From Mactromeris polynyma (lineage: Eukaryota; Mollusca; Bivalvia; Venerida; Mactridae), in NCBI GenBank assembly GCA_032209605.1, contig JASFXZ010000037.1, positions 3,906,001 through 3,970,000 on the forward strand: 64,000 nucleotides of DNA, read 5' to 3'. Below, in pieces: positions 1-11,701 of this stretch (the stretch's first letter is position 1; each line of letters begins with the position of its first letter). Under the pieces are notes generated by a model. It searched no databases and was not told the DNA's origin. It was given only the letters and a program-made list of their open reading frames with translations. The translations under genes and the position numbers were made by a program.

Positions 1-493
1 TACGTGTTTAATGATACAATTCAGAGTTTGAAATTTAATACAGTAGGTGCAAAATTTATTATATCCATGTACAGACTATACCAAATATAGAATCAAATAG
101 CTTGAGGAGAATTTAATGTATTTTAATGGTCTCGTACAAATCCGCTCAGTTTCATATAACAATTTCATCTCACCATTATGATCATTGTTATATGACTATT
201 CCGTCTAAAGGTCGTATACAACAGACATACAAGAGCATGGTAATTCTAACACACTTCGGCATTTGCACAAGAGACTGCGTGTCTATCCGTGCAAAGTTTA
301 TTACAATCTCATGCATATTTAATGTTAACAGAGTACAAAGTAGGAAGGTTTAGCAAACACACAACATTAACCATTATATAAGAGCAATGGTAGCAAGCTC
401 TGACATTTGTAGGTAGATTGTTGAAAGCGAAGCAAGCATACGCTGCGTATGTTAGATAGATATATTTATTTCAACATACAATGTACAATTTAC
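1..493. other. AT-rich sequence, no gene recognised
   Basis: Nothing in this stretch has coding character. The only open frame of note (126-353 on the plus strand, 75 codons) has no recognisable motif and a composition like random AT-rich DNA. No RNA gene or repeat boundary was found. Confidence 0.5.
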
Positions 494-1210
494 ATGGCAA
501 TATAAATTAAGACATATATTAGTAAAAGCAATATGTATGAATCAATAAAGCTTCTATCAGTGACGTCATTTCAAGAAAACGCAACATGTGATGTCACTAT
601 TTGCAAGCAGGAAACAATATTTCCTCCATATGGCTACTTAGAATGCAACCTACATTTTCAGCCAATGAAATGACAGAACGGCTCCCGTTAAGTACTATAC
701 GCTTATTCATTATGAATTTCGACTATTCGCGGGCTTTTTAAGCTCCGCCTACTACGAATCTTGGTGAGCGTTATTATATTTGGAAATTTACTATTCTTGT
801 CCGTTATAGTTTTTATTTGAAATTTGCATGCGTATCGGCCAATCAAAATGTAGGTTACATTCTAAGTCAATTAGTAGATATTAAGTAAAATCTTATTGGT
901 TAAGAAGAGGGCTCGCTCGCTATGCTCGCTATGCTCGCTACGCTCGCTACGCCCGCTACGCCCCTTCTTAATCAATAAGATTTTACTTAAAATCTACTAA
1001 CTATTACTTCGTTTTCTTATTGCCATATGGGGCAAATATTGCTTACTGTCAGTACATTGTGACGTCATACGTATATGACGTTTTCTGGAAATGACGTCAC
1101 TTAAAAAAGAGATTAGAAATCGTACAGCAGCGCTCAAATAAATAATTTAGATGGCAATATAAAATTAAGACATATATTAGTAAAAAACACTATATATGAA
1201 TCAATAAAGC
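494..1210. mobile_element. Composite fold-back (MITE-like) element flanked by a direct repeat
   Basis: A direct repeat of about 58 bp (494-551 and 1151-1210, starting ATGGCAATATAAA and ending AATCAATAAAGC) encloses nested inverted repeats. Outer arms are about 559-633 and 1023-1101; both ends carry the palindrome TGACGTCA next to AAGAAAACG or its complement. A second pair is about 634-673 with 837-872. A third is the hairpin at 872-998. There is no transposase. The architecture is that of non-autonomous fold-back or MITE insertions, possibly one nested in another. The flanking direct repeat is much longer than a usual target-site duplication, so it may be a local duplication instead. The family is not identified. 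Confidence 0.6.
872..998. repeat. Long hairpin with 9-bp repeats in its loop
   Basis: The left arm (872-911) and right arm (961-998) are nearly perfect reverse complements centred on TAAGTAAAATCTTATTGGTT and its complement. The loop (about 912-960) consists of about five 9-bp units of the type GCTATGCTC/GCTACGCTC and is GC-rich, in contrast to the AT-rich stem. It would form a strong cruciform or hairpin RNA. It is probably the core of the surrounding fold-back element. Confidence 0.75.
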
Positions 1211-1837
1211 CATATCAATCAACATTGTATGTTAAGGATAACACAAAAAAAAGTTCAAGTAAAAACTCTTATTTCCATTGTGGTCCTTAATGCATAGTAT
1301 TGTGTGACATAGGAATACTTTTAAGGTATATATTAAGTTATTTCATTAAGTTTATCAAAGAAAGACATTAAGTTACATAAATTATACACAAATAGTTAAA
1401 ACGATAAAATAATAAGTTATCCCAGACAGAATAAAGAATAAAAAGCTAAACAAATAAACTGAACAATGAAGTAAGTTACGAATTATTAAAACTGTAAAAT
1501 GGTAAGACAATAAATTATTTTAATCGAGCTTAAATATGTATTTTAACCTTGCTTTTGAAAGAAAAAAATACTTTTGTCATCCCTCACATCTTGTGGTAGA
1601 CAACAGCCATTGAAAGCAATATATTTCTTTCCAAAACCTTTGCATATAGGAATTGCAAATCTGTTACATTCTGAAATTTCTTGTTCCATCAGCATTAACT
1701 CTAAACCTTGTAGATAGTTATGAATTTCACTGATATCGGTAAATAGATTATGTTAAGACGTAAAGACCCAGACAAATTTGTTTTGCGTTCTTCCCTCGAT
1801 ATATCTCTCTTATCGTCCATCCACCAAATAAGTCAAT
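1211..1837. other. AT-rich spacer, no gene recognised
   Basis: Poly-A-rich and poly-T-rich sequence without a credible reading frame. The 60-codon frame starting at 1750 runs into the 46-bp array and is not a gene. Confidence 0.45.
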
Positions 1838-3174
1838 TAGTCATGTTTACACAGTACCCATACAAAGGACAATCACATAAACTTAGTCATGTGTATACAG
1901 TACCCATACAAAGGACAATCACACAAACTTAGTCATGTTTACACAGTACCCATACAAAGGACAATCACATAAACTTAGTCATGTTTACACAGTACCCATA
2001 CAAAGGACAATCACATAAACTTAGTCATGTTTATACAGTACCCATACAAAGGACAATCACATAAACTTAGTCATGTTTACACAGTACCCATACAAAGGAC
2101 AATCACATAAACTTAGTCATGTTTACACAGTACCCATACAAAGGACAATCACATAAACTTAGTCATGTTTATACAGTACCCATACAAAGGACAATCACAT
2201 AAACTTAGTCATGTGTATACAGTACCCATACAAAGGACAATCACATAAACTTAGTCATGTTTACACAGTACCCATACAAAGGACAATCACATAAACTTAG
2301 TCATGTTTACACAGTACCCATACAAAGGACAATCACATAAACTAAGTCATGTTTATACAGTACCCATACAAAGGACAATCACATAAACTTAGTCATGTTT
2401 ACACAGTACCCATACAAAGGACAATCACATAAACTTAGTCATGTTTACACAGTACCCATACAAAGGACAATCACATAAACTTAGTAATGTTTACACAGTA
2501 CCCATACAAAGGACAATCACATAAACTTAGTCATGTTTATACAGTACCCATACAAAGGACAATCACATAAACTTAGTCATGTTTACACAGTACCCATACA
2601 AAGGACAATCACATAAACTTAGTCATGTTTATACAGTACCCATACAAAGGACAATCACATAAACTTAGTCATGTTTACACAGTACCCATACAAAGGACAA
2701 TCACATAAACTTAGTCATGTTTATACAGTACCCATACAAAGGACAATCACATAAACTTAGTCATGTTTATACAGTACCCATACAAAGGACAATCACATAA
2801 ACTTAGTCATGTTTACACAGTACCCATACAAAGGACAATCACATAAACTTAGTCATGTTTACACAGTACCCATACAAATGACAATCACATAAACTTAGTC
2901 ATGTTTATACAGTACCCATACAAAGGACAATCACATAAACTTAGTCATGTTTATACAGTACCCATACAAAGGACAATCACATAAACTTAGTCATGTTTAT
3001 ACAGTACCCATACAAAGGACAATCACATAAACTTAGTCATGTTTATACAGTACCCATACAAAGGACAATCACATAAACTTAGTCATGTTTACACAGTACC
3101 CATACAAAGGACAATCACATAAACTTAGTCATGTTTATACAGTACCCATACAAAGGACAATCACGTAAACTAAG
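1838..3174. repeat. 46-bp minisatellite array, about 29 copies
   Basis: The unit TAGTCATGTTTACACAGTAC...CACATAAACT repeats every 46 bp (for example CTTAG at 1882 and 1928). Copies are highly homogeneous. The main variants are TTTACACAG, TTTATACAG and GTGTATACAG at one site, interspersed along the array, which fits repeated unequal exchange or slippage. The unit length is not a multiple of three, so no long frame is present. No flanking element was identified. Confidence 0.95.
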
Positions 3175-4790
3175 TACATACATTCAGTCATGTATAGGAT
3201 TTTAAGAAGTTTTCGTTCGATTTTTACTCACAGATGTTTAACCGTGCTAAAAAGTATGCACTACGTACTATGAAAAATATCTCTTGTAGTGCAGAAGGAT
3301 GAACATACTCCTTATAGTCCAGACATATTGATGTGAATAGTAGGAATTTGTAACATTATGCATAATCAGAAAATCAACCAACCAGTTTGATCTTAAATCT
3401 CAATTAATCATTGAATTCTCTGACAGCACATAGAACAGGCAATACATTTAATACATACTTCTAAATGGAATGAAAATATGATATCAATCACGAGTAACAA
3501 CTATGATAAATGGAGAAACTGATCGTTCATAATCCCGCCAATCTTCTAAAATCATATAATCTAGTTTCTTACCGAATGACAAAAACAATTTTAATTTAAT
3601 GAATGAGAATAAACATGAGTAAGATAAACAAGAACTGTCTTTAAAATAAGATAAAAGGCGTAGATGAAATGATATTTACCAGAAAGTTACTTAAAACAAA
3701 ACAGTAGAAGTTTTCCGTTGAAAACAATGAATAAATTATTACGCTAGGCAAATAGTTCTCACATACTGTGTTCAGTGTATCTTTTACATGGGCTGTCTGC
3801 GGTAATTTGAAAAGCCAAATGTTATTTATTGCTATATATTTTGCTGTAAATTGAAAAATAACATTTTGCGCAATAATTGATTAAGATTAGTTGAAACATT
3901 TGTAACCAGAATCGCGCTTTTACGGAACTCTGCCTGAGGGATACACTAAGGAAAGGAAGTATTTTCAACGACAATTTACTAAAACACTATGGAATTGAAA
4001 AAACCATGTCATTTTCGGTAGAAAAACTAACACGTATCATCTCCTTAATACGTTTCGTCTTACATTAAGTTTGAATAATGACTTGCCGGTAAAAAGAGAA
4101 GTACATGTATCCTTTCGAGACAACCCGCTTGGCGCCTCTCCGCTTAAAATATGAACCAATCAAATCATCTAATGTTTTGCATTATTAAACAAGCACTTCA
4201 TATACAACATTTGATTGGTCTTTAATGCAGGTGAACAAATATTACACAGCTACGCCTAAATAAAAACAGCATTCACTGTTCCCAGTTAAGTTGTATTCCC
4301 AATGAGGTCGGTCGAAGTTTTAGGCCGAGGAACGCTAAACGTGACGTGGTTAAGTAATACAAATATGAAAAGCATACGAAGCGTGTTTTATATATAGAAC
4401 CACTTTTATAAAGTAAGCGATAACAACCAATCGGTCAGTAATGAGTAGCATTGTCCCGAGATTCAAGGCAATATACTGAGTGAAAATAAAAAATTGCTTT
4501 AAATCGAGTGTTGGTTGGTGACCGATGTCGTTTGAACTTCCTTTTAATAAAGATAATAAAACAATTTGAAATAAAACCGATACAAACAAGATGTGTGTTT
4601 TGAACAAAACAAGCGGTTTGTCTGTTAATGTAATACTAATACAGGATGTTTGAATACAATGGGTGTAGAGGAGAATTCAAATGAAATAATATAAATTTGA
4701 TTAGGAAATGTGTCTAAACAATGATAGTTCATGTTCGTGCTACCATAGACATACTGCAAGTTTGTTAGAATTAATTTAGGTTACACACAT
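3175..4790. other. Non-repetitive AT-rich region, no gene recognised
   Basis: No supported gene. There is a weak imperfect inverted repeat near 4152-4220 (ACCAATCAAAT... and ...ATTTGATTGGT). The minus-strand frame 4350-4607 (85 codons, rich in Leu/Ile/Phe/Val) could be read as a membrane-like peptide, but nothing supports expression and such composition is expected from AT-rich DNA. Confidence 0.45.
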
Positions 4791-5288
4791 ATGGACAAGG
4801 AGTACTGTAGCCGACATTGTGTGGGTATTCTGAATAAAGTGCTTGAGACTTGGTATACTGAATCTTCATGCCATGGTACTCTATCTAGTTCTGTTAGTAG
4901 ACTTTAGTCAAAAACACTATACTAAATGTCAATGTAAAGCTGAGCAGAGGAGATGTATTGGCAATAGGACTGGTAAGTATCATGAACACTGCTGTACTAT
5001 GTATGCTGCAGTCACATTAAAATGATGATGTCTAACCATGACCCTCAATTGAGCCAATATATTATACATGTATAAGTTTATATGTCAATTATCTGGGTTT
5101 ATTTGGTTATGACTTGGCAGTATTATATTACATACTTCTGTAAGAATCTTGTTTATATAGTATATGTCAGTACTTACATGTTAATTGTTTGTTTCTTTGC
5201 TGTAAAATGTTTACTTGTAACTGTATATAAATGTAAATATGTTCTGCTCTCCTATATACGGAGGTTAATAAAATATCTATCTATCTAA
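4791..5288 (+). mobile_element. Probable 3' end of a non-LTR retrotransposon with (ATCT)n tail
   Basis: The segment ends in GGTTAATAAAATATCTATCTATC (5263-5286), a polyadenylation-like AATAAA followed by a short tetranucleotide tail, a form common at the 3' ends of invertebrate LINEs. A comparable end with a pentanucleotide tail is seen on the minus strand near 54.4 kb. The upstream sequence has only short broken frames, so no ORF2 domain can be shown. The left limit is a guess. Confidence 0.35.
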
Positions 5289-7506
5289 GCTATTAACAGT
5301 TTGTCCAAGTGTATCTATTTTTTAACGAATCACTTATTAGAATAGACACATTAATATATGATTGATAACTTACAAATATTGGGGCTTTCGGCCGTTTTTC
5401 AAATTTAATTCTGTTGTTTAGGAAGATTTGTTGACATATCCAGTGCAATTAATATACAGAGGTCGAATTAACCGAAGATGAAATAGCTGACTTTGAACAA
5501 ACGAGAAACAATTGTTAGACTAAATTGCATTATCAGCAAACACTAATTATATAATGAATGTTTTCACTCTATTCTAACTTATGTTCGTTGTTTGTCTAGT
5601 GTGCATTGTATTAGTACCAGCATTGTCTACATTCTCTACCTTGTTATACAGTGGTAGTTGAACCTTCAATACAAGACTGTCATTTATTGTGAAACAGATT
5701 ATATACTATAGGTGCAACCACAAGTATTAAGGAGATATTAATTTGTATGGAACGTGTTACGTTCAAAAGACAATGTCTACCCACATAGATCACAGTGAAA
5801 CATAAGCCTACGAAACATCCGGGATTGAGGAGGTGCAAGGACAAATATATATGGTAATGGGGAAGTAGAGTATTGGCTGGCGTTCCCTGTTGCAGCGTAT
5901 GCTTTCCTTTTGACTATCAAAACAACCATGGACAATTGAAGGGGGTGGATGGAATTTTTATATACCAGACAACATGACATTGTGAAGCTCAACTTCAACG
6001 AGAGTACCTTCAAGTAGCTTGTATTTTATGTTAAATCAAACATAAAATAATTCGGTTTTATATTTGATGTAGACAATATTTTTATCATTCTATAATTGTT
6101 GAAAGACATCTTTGCTTTGTTTGGCTTGTCCTGTAACGTATTCCCTCCATTCCTTCCCTTATCTCCCCTCTAATTCAGACAATATTTTACTTTCCCATTC
6201 TCATAGAAAGTAAGTCCTTACCCCTCCTCAACTCCTAGGATCTGTGTGGGGAGGTAGTGTTGTGTCCCTATAACAACTTAACCATTCCTTTATTACAAAC
6301 AGCATTTAATCATAATTGATTTTTGATGTATCATTATAAAAACACACATCTAGAGATAAATTAATGCAATATATTTGTAAAACCACTCCTGAAGAATTAA
6401 ATGTACCAATTTCTGATTCAACTCGGTTTAATAAATTCCTATCTGGCTATAAAGGGAACTAATGTGGGGTTAATTTCTCTCCCCAAATATCATATAAAGT
6501 TGTCAATACACTGTACTGATTTATCAGTGTGAAATTTGAAGATACTGTAATATTATGCGATTGCTGTCACGTTTTAAGACATTAAAGGCTTGTTTAAATC
6601 AATCAGAGACAATAGAAGCACAACCAATCTGATTTGAGCGTGTAATACTACAAGAAATGAATGCATTCACAAGCTATTTCCCCCTGGTCGGACACCTACA
6701 ACTGAACCAGTTAGCTATATTCACTACATTTAATTGACTGATTTTTTCCTTTACAAAAAAAATATAAGGAATAAGTTGATACAGGGAACGCCACAAAACA
6801 TCGAGTATTTAGACCCAGTCATAAATGAATCACTACATTTTGTATTCTAAAACTGATAAAGAGATGTGTTCCCAGACTTATGTATAGTTGTGTAACTTAG
6901 TACCTGGGCATGTTTCTCTTCATTTTGTACCATTGAGATCAACTATTGTGGGTTTACAGTACAGAAGACTATTTAGAAATGCTGTCGAACAAGTCAACAG
7001 AATGTTTTCCAATACATTTCATAAACATCCTTGAATTAAACATGTTGTTGTACATGAAGCACTGGTTATGCTAAATACGTAAACTAATCCCACTACTAGG
7101 CTTCCGATGATATTTAAATCACTCCAGAGACTCCAAAGCACTCAAGTCCTGTCTACATACAGCATAACAGATGCAATGCTCGGTCAGCATTACGACTACA
7201 GACTCTGATTACATAATTCATCGTTAGAGTTTGAAATTTATTAATTTATTATTTTTTTAACAAACTGTTCTTGATCGTCCATGAATGAGTCAAATATTTA
7301 TTATCATAAATACTGATTAAGCAGTGTTACGCTGAATTCATTATTATTTATTTTAAAGTACATTATTTTCACGTTTTGTTGCTTCGAACAGAAACAACAA
7401 CAACAACATCATCTGACATCATAATTTGATGTACAAAGTATCGAAAGATATTATTCAAGTGCAATATAATTTGTATCTATCAACGAACCCCGAAAATGAT
7501 GGCCCT
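5289..7506. other. Intergenic region with a degraded copy of a dispersed element
   Basis: No gene recognised. Between about 6118 and 6300 the sequence (TTGTCCTG..., then GGATCTGTGTGGGGAGG...) is a diverged relative of the dispersed element seen near 11.4-11.8 kb and 61.6-61.8 kb. Fragments such as GGCGTTCCCTGTTGC (5880-5894) and its complement near 6783 belong to the same family. The rest is AT-rich single-copy-looking sequence. The minus-strand frame at 5777-6013 overlaps these fragments and is not a credible gene. Confidence 0.4.
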
Positions 7507-8991
7507 GAATCGCTCACCTGAGCGCCTGGGATGTTTGGCACTATGGTCCTATGTCACAGTTGAATCGCTCACCTGTGCGCCTGTAATGTTTGGCACTATG
7601 GTCCTATGTCACAGTTGAATCGCTCACCTGAGCGCCTGGGATGTTTGGCACTATGGTCCTATGTCACAGTTGAATCGCTCACCTGTGCGCCTGGAATGTT
7701 TGGCACTATGGTCCTATGTCACAGTTGAATCGCTCACCTGTGCGCCTGGGATGTTTGGCACTATGGTCCTATGTCACAGTTGAATCGCTCACCTGTGCGC
7801 CTGGAATGTTTGGCACTATGGTCCTATGTCACAGTTGAATCGCTCACCTGTGCGCCTGGAATGTTTGGCACTATGGTCCTATGTCACAGTTGAATCGCTC
7901 ACCTGTGCGCCTGAGATGTTTGGCACTATGGTCCTATGTCACAGTTGAATCGCTCACCTGTGCGCCTGGGATGTTTGGCACTATGGTCCTATGTCACAGT
8001 TGAATCGCTCACCTGTGCGCCTGGAATGTTTGGCACTTTGGTCCTATGTCACAGTTGAATCGCTCACCTGTGCGCCTGGGATGTTTGGCACTATGGTCCT
8101 GTGTCACAGTCGAATCGCTCACCTGTGCGCCTGTGATGTTTGGCACTATGGTATTATGTCACAGTTGAATCGCTCACCTGTGCGCCTGTAATGTTTGGCA
8201 CTATGGTCCTATGTCACAGTTGAATCGCTCACCTGTGCGCCTGTAATGTTTGGCACTATGGTCCTATGTCACAGTTGAATCGCTCACCTGTGCGCCTGTA
8301 ATGTTTGGCACTATGGTCCTATGTCACAGTTGAATCGCTCACCTGTGCGCCTGTAATGTTTGGCACTATGGTCCTATGTCACAGTTGAATCGCTCACCTG
8401 TGCGCCTGTAATGTTTGGCACTATGGTCCTATGTCACAGTTGAATCGCTCACCTGTGCGCCTGAGATGTTTGGCACTATGGTCCTATGTCACAGTTGAAT
8501 CGCTCACCTGTGCGCCTGTTATGTTTGGCACTATGGTCCTATGTCACAGTTGAATCGCTCACCTGTGCGCCTGGGATGTTTGGCACTTTGGTCCTATGTC
8601 ACAGTTGAATCGCTCACCTGTGCGCCTGGGATGTTTGGCACTATGGTCCTATGTCACAGTTGAATCGCTCACCTGTGCGCCTGTAATGTTTGGCACTATG
8701 GTCCTATGTCACAGTTGAATCGCTCACCTGTGCGCCTGTAATGTTTGGCACTATGGTCCTATGTCACAGTTGAATCGCTCACCTGTGCGCCTGGGATGTT
8801 TGGCACTATGGTCCTATGTCACAGTTGAATCGCTCACCTGTGCGCCTGGGATGTTCGGCACTATGGTCCTATGTCACAGTTGAATCGCTCACCTGTGCGC
8901 CTGTAATGTTTGGCACTATGGTCCTATGTCACAGTTGAATCGCTCACCTGTGCGCCTGGGATGTTTGGCACTATGGTCCTGTGTCACAGTT
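7507..8991. repeat. 55-bp minisatellite array, 27 copies
   Basis: The unit GAATCGCTCACCTGTGCGCC... repeats at 55 bp (7507, 7562, ...) for 1,485 bp, exactly 27 units. Each unit holds the E-box-type hexamer CACCTG and the motif ATGTCACAGT. The first and third units read CACCTGAGCGCC; the rest read CACCTGTGCGCC. Another variable site is CTGGGATG/CTGTAATG/CTGGAATG. The array directly precedes the degenerate dispersed repeat at 8992-10090, and its unit resembles the CACCTGAGC end motif of that bivalve-type family, so it probably arose from one. Confidence 0.95.
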
Positions 8992-10090
8992 TGAAAACTG
9001 TTGTTGAAGTAAAGTTCTCACAGAGATGGCAAACATTTTGATTTCCAGCATGTTTAAAAAATCACAGTGACTATAACTACAATGTATACATATCAGGAAA
9101 GCGACCAACCCCTGGCAGCCATGCTTTTAATGAATCACACAATTGAACAATCCTGCTAGAGGGAGCATTTAGGTGGAAAAAAATTCAATTAGGCCAGTAA
9201 TTTTTGACAAGAAGATTTTTGTAATTTCCACTAGATAAATATAGAGAAAGTTGCACCGCCCTTATTTGGCAGCCATGTTTTTTACGAATCCTAATATGGT
9301 TTAACAATCTTTGTAGAAGATCTTCTAACGAACATTCAGGTGAAAATATATAAAAATTGGGCCTGTAGTTTTTGACGATTTTAGAAGTTTCAACTATAAT
9401 TCGTATATGAAAAGTTGCTTCGCCCCCGAGGTCATGTTTTTGACGAATCCAAAACATTTGAACAATCCTGGTAGAGGGTCACCCAAAGACCATATGTGTG
9501 AAGTTATATCAAAATTGGGCCCGGAGTTTTTAAAACAAGATTTTTGAAGTTTCCACTATAGCTCCGCCCCCTGGCAGCCATTTTTTTGACGAATCCACAT
9601 TATTGGAACAATCTTGGTAGAGGGTCACCTTAGGAATATTTGTATGAAGAAATATAAACAATCTGGCCATAGTTTTTGACACTAAGATTTTTTTAAGTTT
9701 CGACTATATACATATAGCAAAAGGGGCTCCGCCCCCTGGCGGTCATGTTTGTTACGAATCAAACCCCTTGTTATATTTAGAGTGTCGCCCTTGTTACATA
9801 TTGCTTGAATTTTGTTAAATTCTGCAAAGCGATTTAACGAGGAAAAGTTTTTTAAGCAAAAAAGGAATTCGGCCATTTTGTTGTTGTTGTTGAATCACGA
9901 CGCCTTGTATTTTTGTAGAATGTCACCACATGAAGCTTCCAGCAACGTTTCCTGAAATTATGCATTGTGGTTTCAAATGGATGTTTTTAAACAATTGTTG
10001 ACGGACGGACAGATGACGGACAAAGACCGATCAGAAAAGCTCTTCTTCCGCACTTCGTGCTCAGTGCTCAGGTAAGCTAAAAAATATACC
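8992..10090. mobile_element. Degenerate dispersed element with about five 155-bp internal units
   Basis: A diverged unit recurs at about 9112, 9270, 9431, 9571 and 9736. Each has a core like CCCCCTGGCAGCCATG...GACGAATC, then TTGAACAATC(T/C)TGGTAGAGG, then a TTTTTGAC(A)AGAAGATTTTTG-like stretch. The right end carries ACGGACGGACAGATGACGGA (10001-10020) and then CTCAGTGCTCAGGTAAGCTA. From memory this is a widespread type of repeat in bivalve genomes. No transposase or RT can be seen, so it is non-autonomous or a remnant. Short frames here have no conserved coding content. Confidence 0.65.
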
Positions 10091-10999
10091 AACTGATACA
10101 TGGAAACGGAAATGTTGAGAAATCGTAATTGTTCGATAAAATTGGAGTGTCAGATAACTAAATGTGTAAAAACATATTCCTTTTGTGGTGTTCCTTTACA
10201 CGTTCTATATCTCCTGTGTCTGTTATCTAAATATTTTATGGGTATTGCTCGCCTGGGAAGCCAAAATGTTTTTAGTTTCTCGACAGAAGGGTTAAATATC
10301 TCACAGTTGATAACAAAAAGTCAGAACCTCACACAAACCTACAGATAACCTTTCTACATGGAATGTAATCAATACTATTTATTATTCCTTTTGACTTCAT
10401 AATCACGCTTGCTTGGAAACGGTATTTACAGATCGAAACATAATACTGGTTTCCGATTAATCTTAATGGATTGTCGGTATAAAAATAATTTGAGACGTCA
10501 AATCAAATGTGATCACCTAAAGACATTATGACTTATATTGACCGGGTAGTAAATTCGTAATTATCAACCCGTTCAAAGAAGGTAATTACATCATCTGTGT
10601 GGTCAATGTATATAATTGGCAATCGAAATCGGAAGTAGAACAAAATACATTTATGAAAAAAAAGTTATATGGAATTAGATATTCTTTAGACAAACATTTT
10701 AAAGATATCTGCTTCCCATTGGTGCATCTCTTTGGATATTTATAAATGAAGGTTCGATTCTCAGGAATGGCATTTTATGTCCTTCTGTGACATTTGGCTA
10801 CCGACGTTTGCCCTCCTACCCTGAGTTACGCCGTGCAGAACGTGTCAGCTGCTTGCAGAAGGACAAGTTGGTGCTGGTTGAGTATTTCAGGTACACTGGT
10901 TATACCAACGTAAACAAATCGTCGCTTTAATTATACACTGACGTAAGTAGAGGAGTTCATTAGTTTTGAGAAATAAACGTTAAAAGACTGAAGAGTCAA
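10091..10999. other. No gene recognised
   Basis: AT-rich sequence with one 82-codon frame (10100-10348) lacking any recognised motif. No RNA gene or repeat was found. Confidence 0.4.
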
Positions 11000-11160
11000 T
11001 AACATTTTCGTCTTACGTCTTTGTGGAATTAGAGTTTAGTCTATTGAGAACAAATCTCACCATCATGTAGAGCTCAAAGAGACGAACAAAACGATACCAA
11101 ACACTCAATATTGCCTAAAAATGACTTACGTCCCTCTGGAATTAAGCCGACGAAATGTTA
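11000..11160. mobile_element. Short fold-back element, copy A
   Basis: Arms at about 11001-11035 and 11120-11159 are imperfect reverse complements (AACATTTTCGTC... and ...GACGAAATGTT). The interior segment with AACGATACCAAACACTCAA (near 11088-11109) recurs in the second fold-back at 17948-18190, which shows a dispersed family. No coding capacity. MITE-like, family not identified. Confidence 0.55.
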
Positions 11161-11389
11161 AAAATATATAAAACATCTGCAACATTGTTTCTGGAATTAT
11201 GAACACTAGTTAATTTGTAAACAATACCAAAAAGTCATTTAATCAGTTCAGCGCGGACTTTTGACTTTCGCTATCCAAGGAAAGACTTATCTAACTCGGC
11301 ACCCTACTCTTCTGTGTTTTATTATTTTTTATCACAGTTTTTAATAGCGGGTGTTAACCCCCAGTATTTTTACTGACAGTTCCAAGGCT

Positions 11390-11701
11390 GTAAAATGCTG
11401 TATGGTTATAATTTCTGTTTGTTTTTTGAATGTATTTTATATTTCCCTTTCCCCTGTGCAATTCTGTCACTTTATATAGAGTTCAGGTTATTTCTTGTCC
11501 AGTTTCGGCCTATTGCTGCCAACCGTCTTGACTTGTCCTGTTATCCTTTCTATCCATTAATCCCCCCCCCTCCTTCACTGTCCACTTTGATTATCCTAGT
11601 TATTCCTTATGGTCTGCCATGCGATTCCTTGTGCATCTGTTCCTTAACGTATGTAGCCTTGAGCGTCCTCAAGTGCCTTATGTTTTATGGATTGTTGTTT
11701 T
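11390..11701 (+). mobile_element. Left part of a dispersed element (array-bearing copy)
   Basis: This segment leads without a break into the 56-bp array. It is homologous to 61621-61760: both contain GTTATT(C/G)CTTATG(G/A)TCTGCCA, then a CCTTAACGTATGTA/CCCTAACGTATGTA block, then CTCAAGTGCCTTATGT(T/G)TTATGG and TTGTTGTTTTCCCGGAGGTC. A third, more diverged copy lies around 6118-6300. The 119-codon plus-strand frame beginning at 11395 is not conserved as protein between the copies and is rejected as a gene. The element class is unknown; no transposase or RT was seen. Confidence 0.6.

Noticed and set aside
1838..3174. CRISPR-like array (regular repeats of about 46 bp)
   Set aside because: The whole unit is repeated; there are no unique spacers and no cas genes, and the sequence is eukaryotic. 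The same applies to the 32-bp array at 55161.
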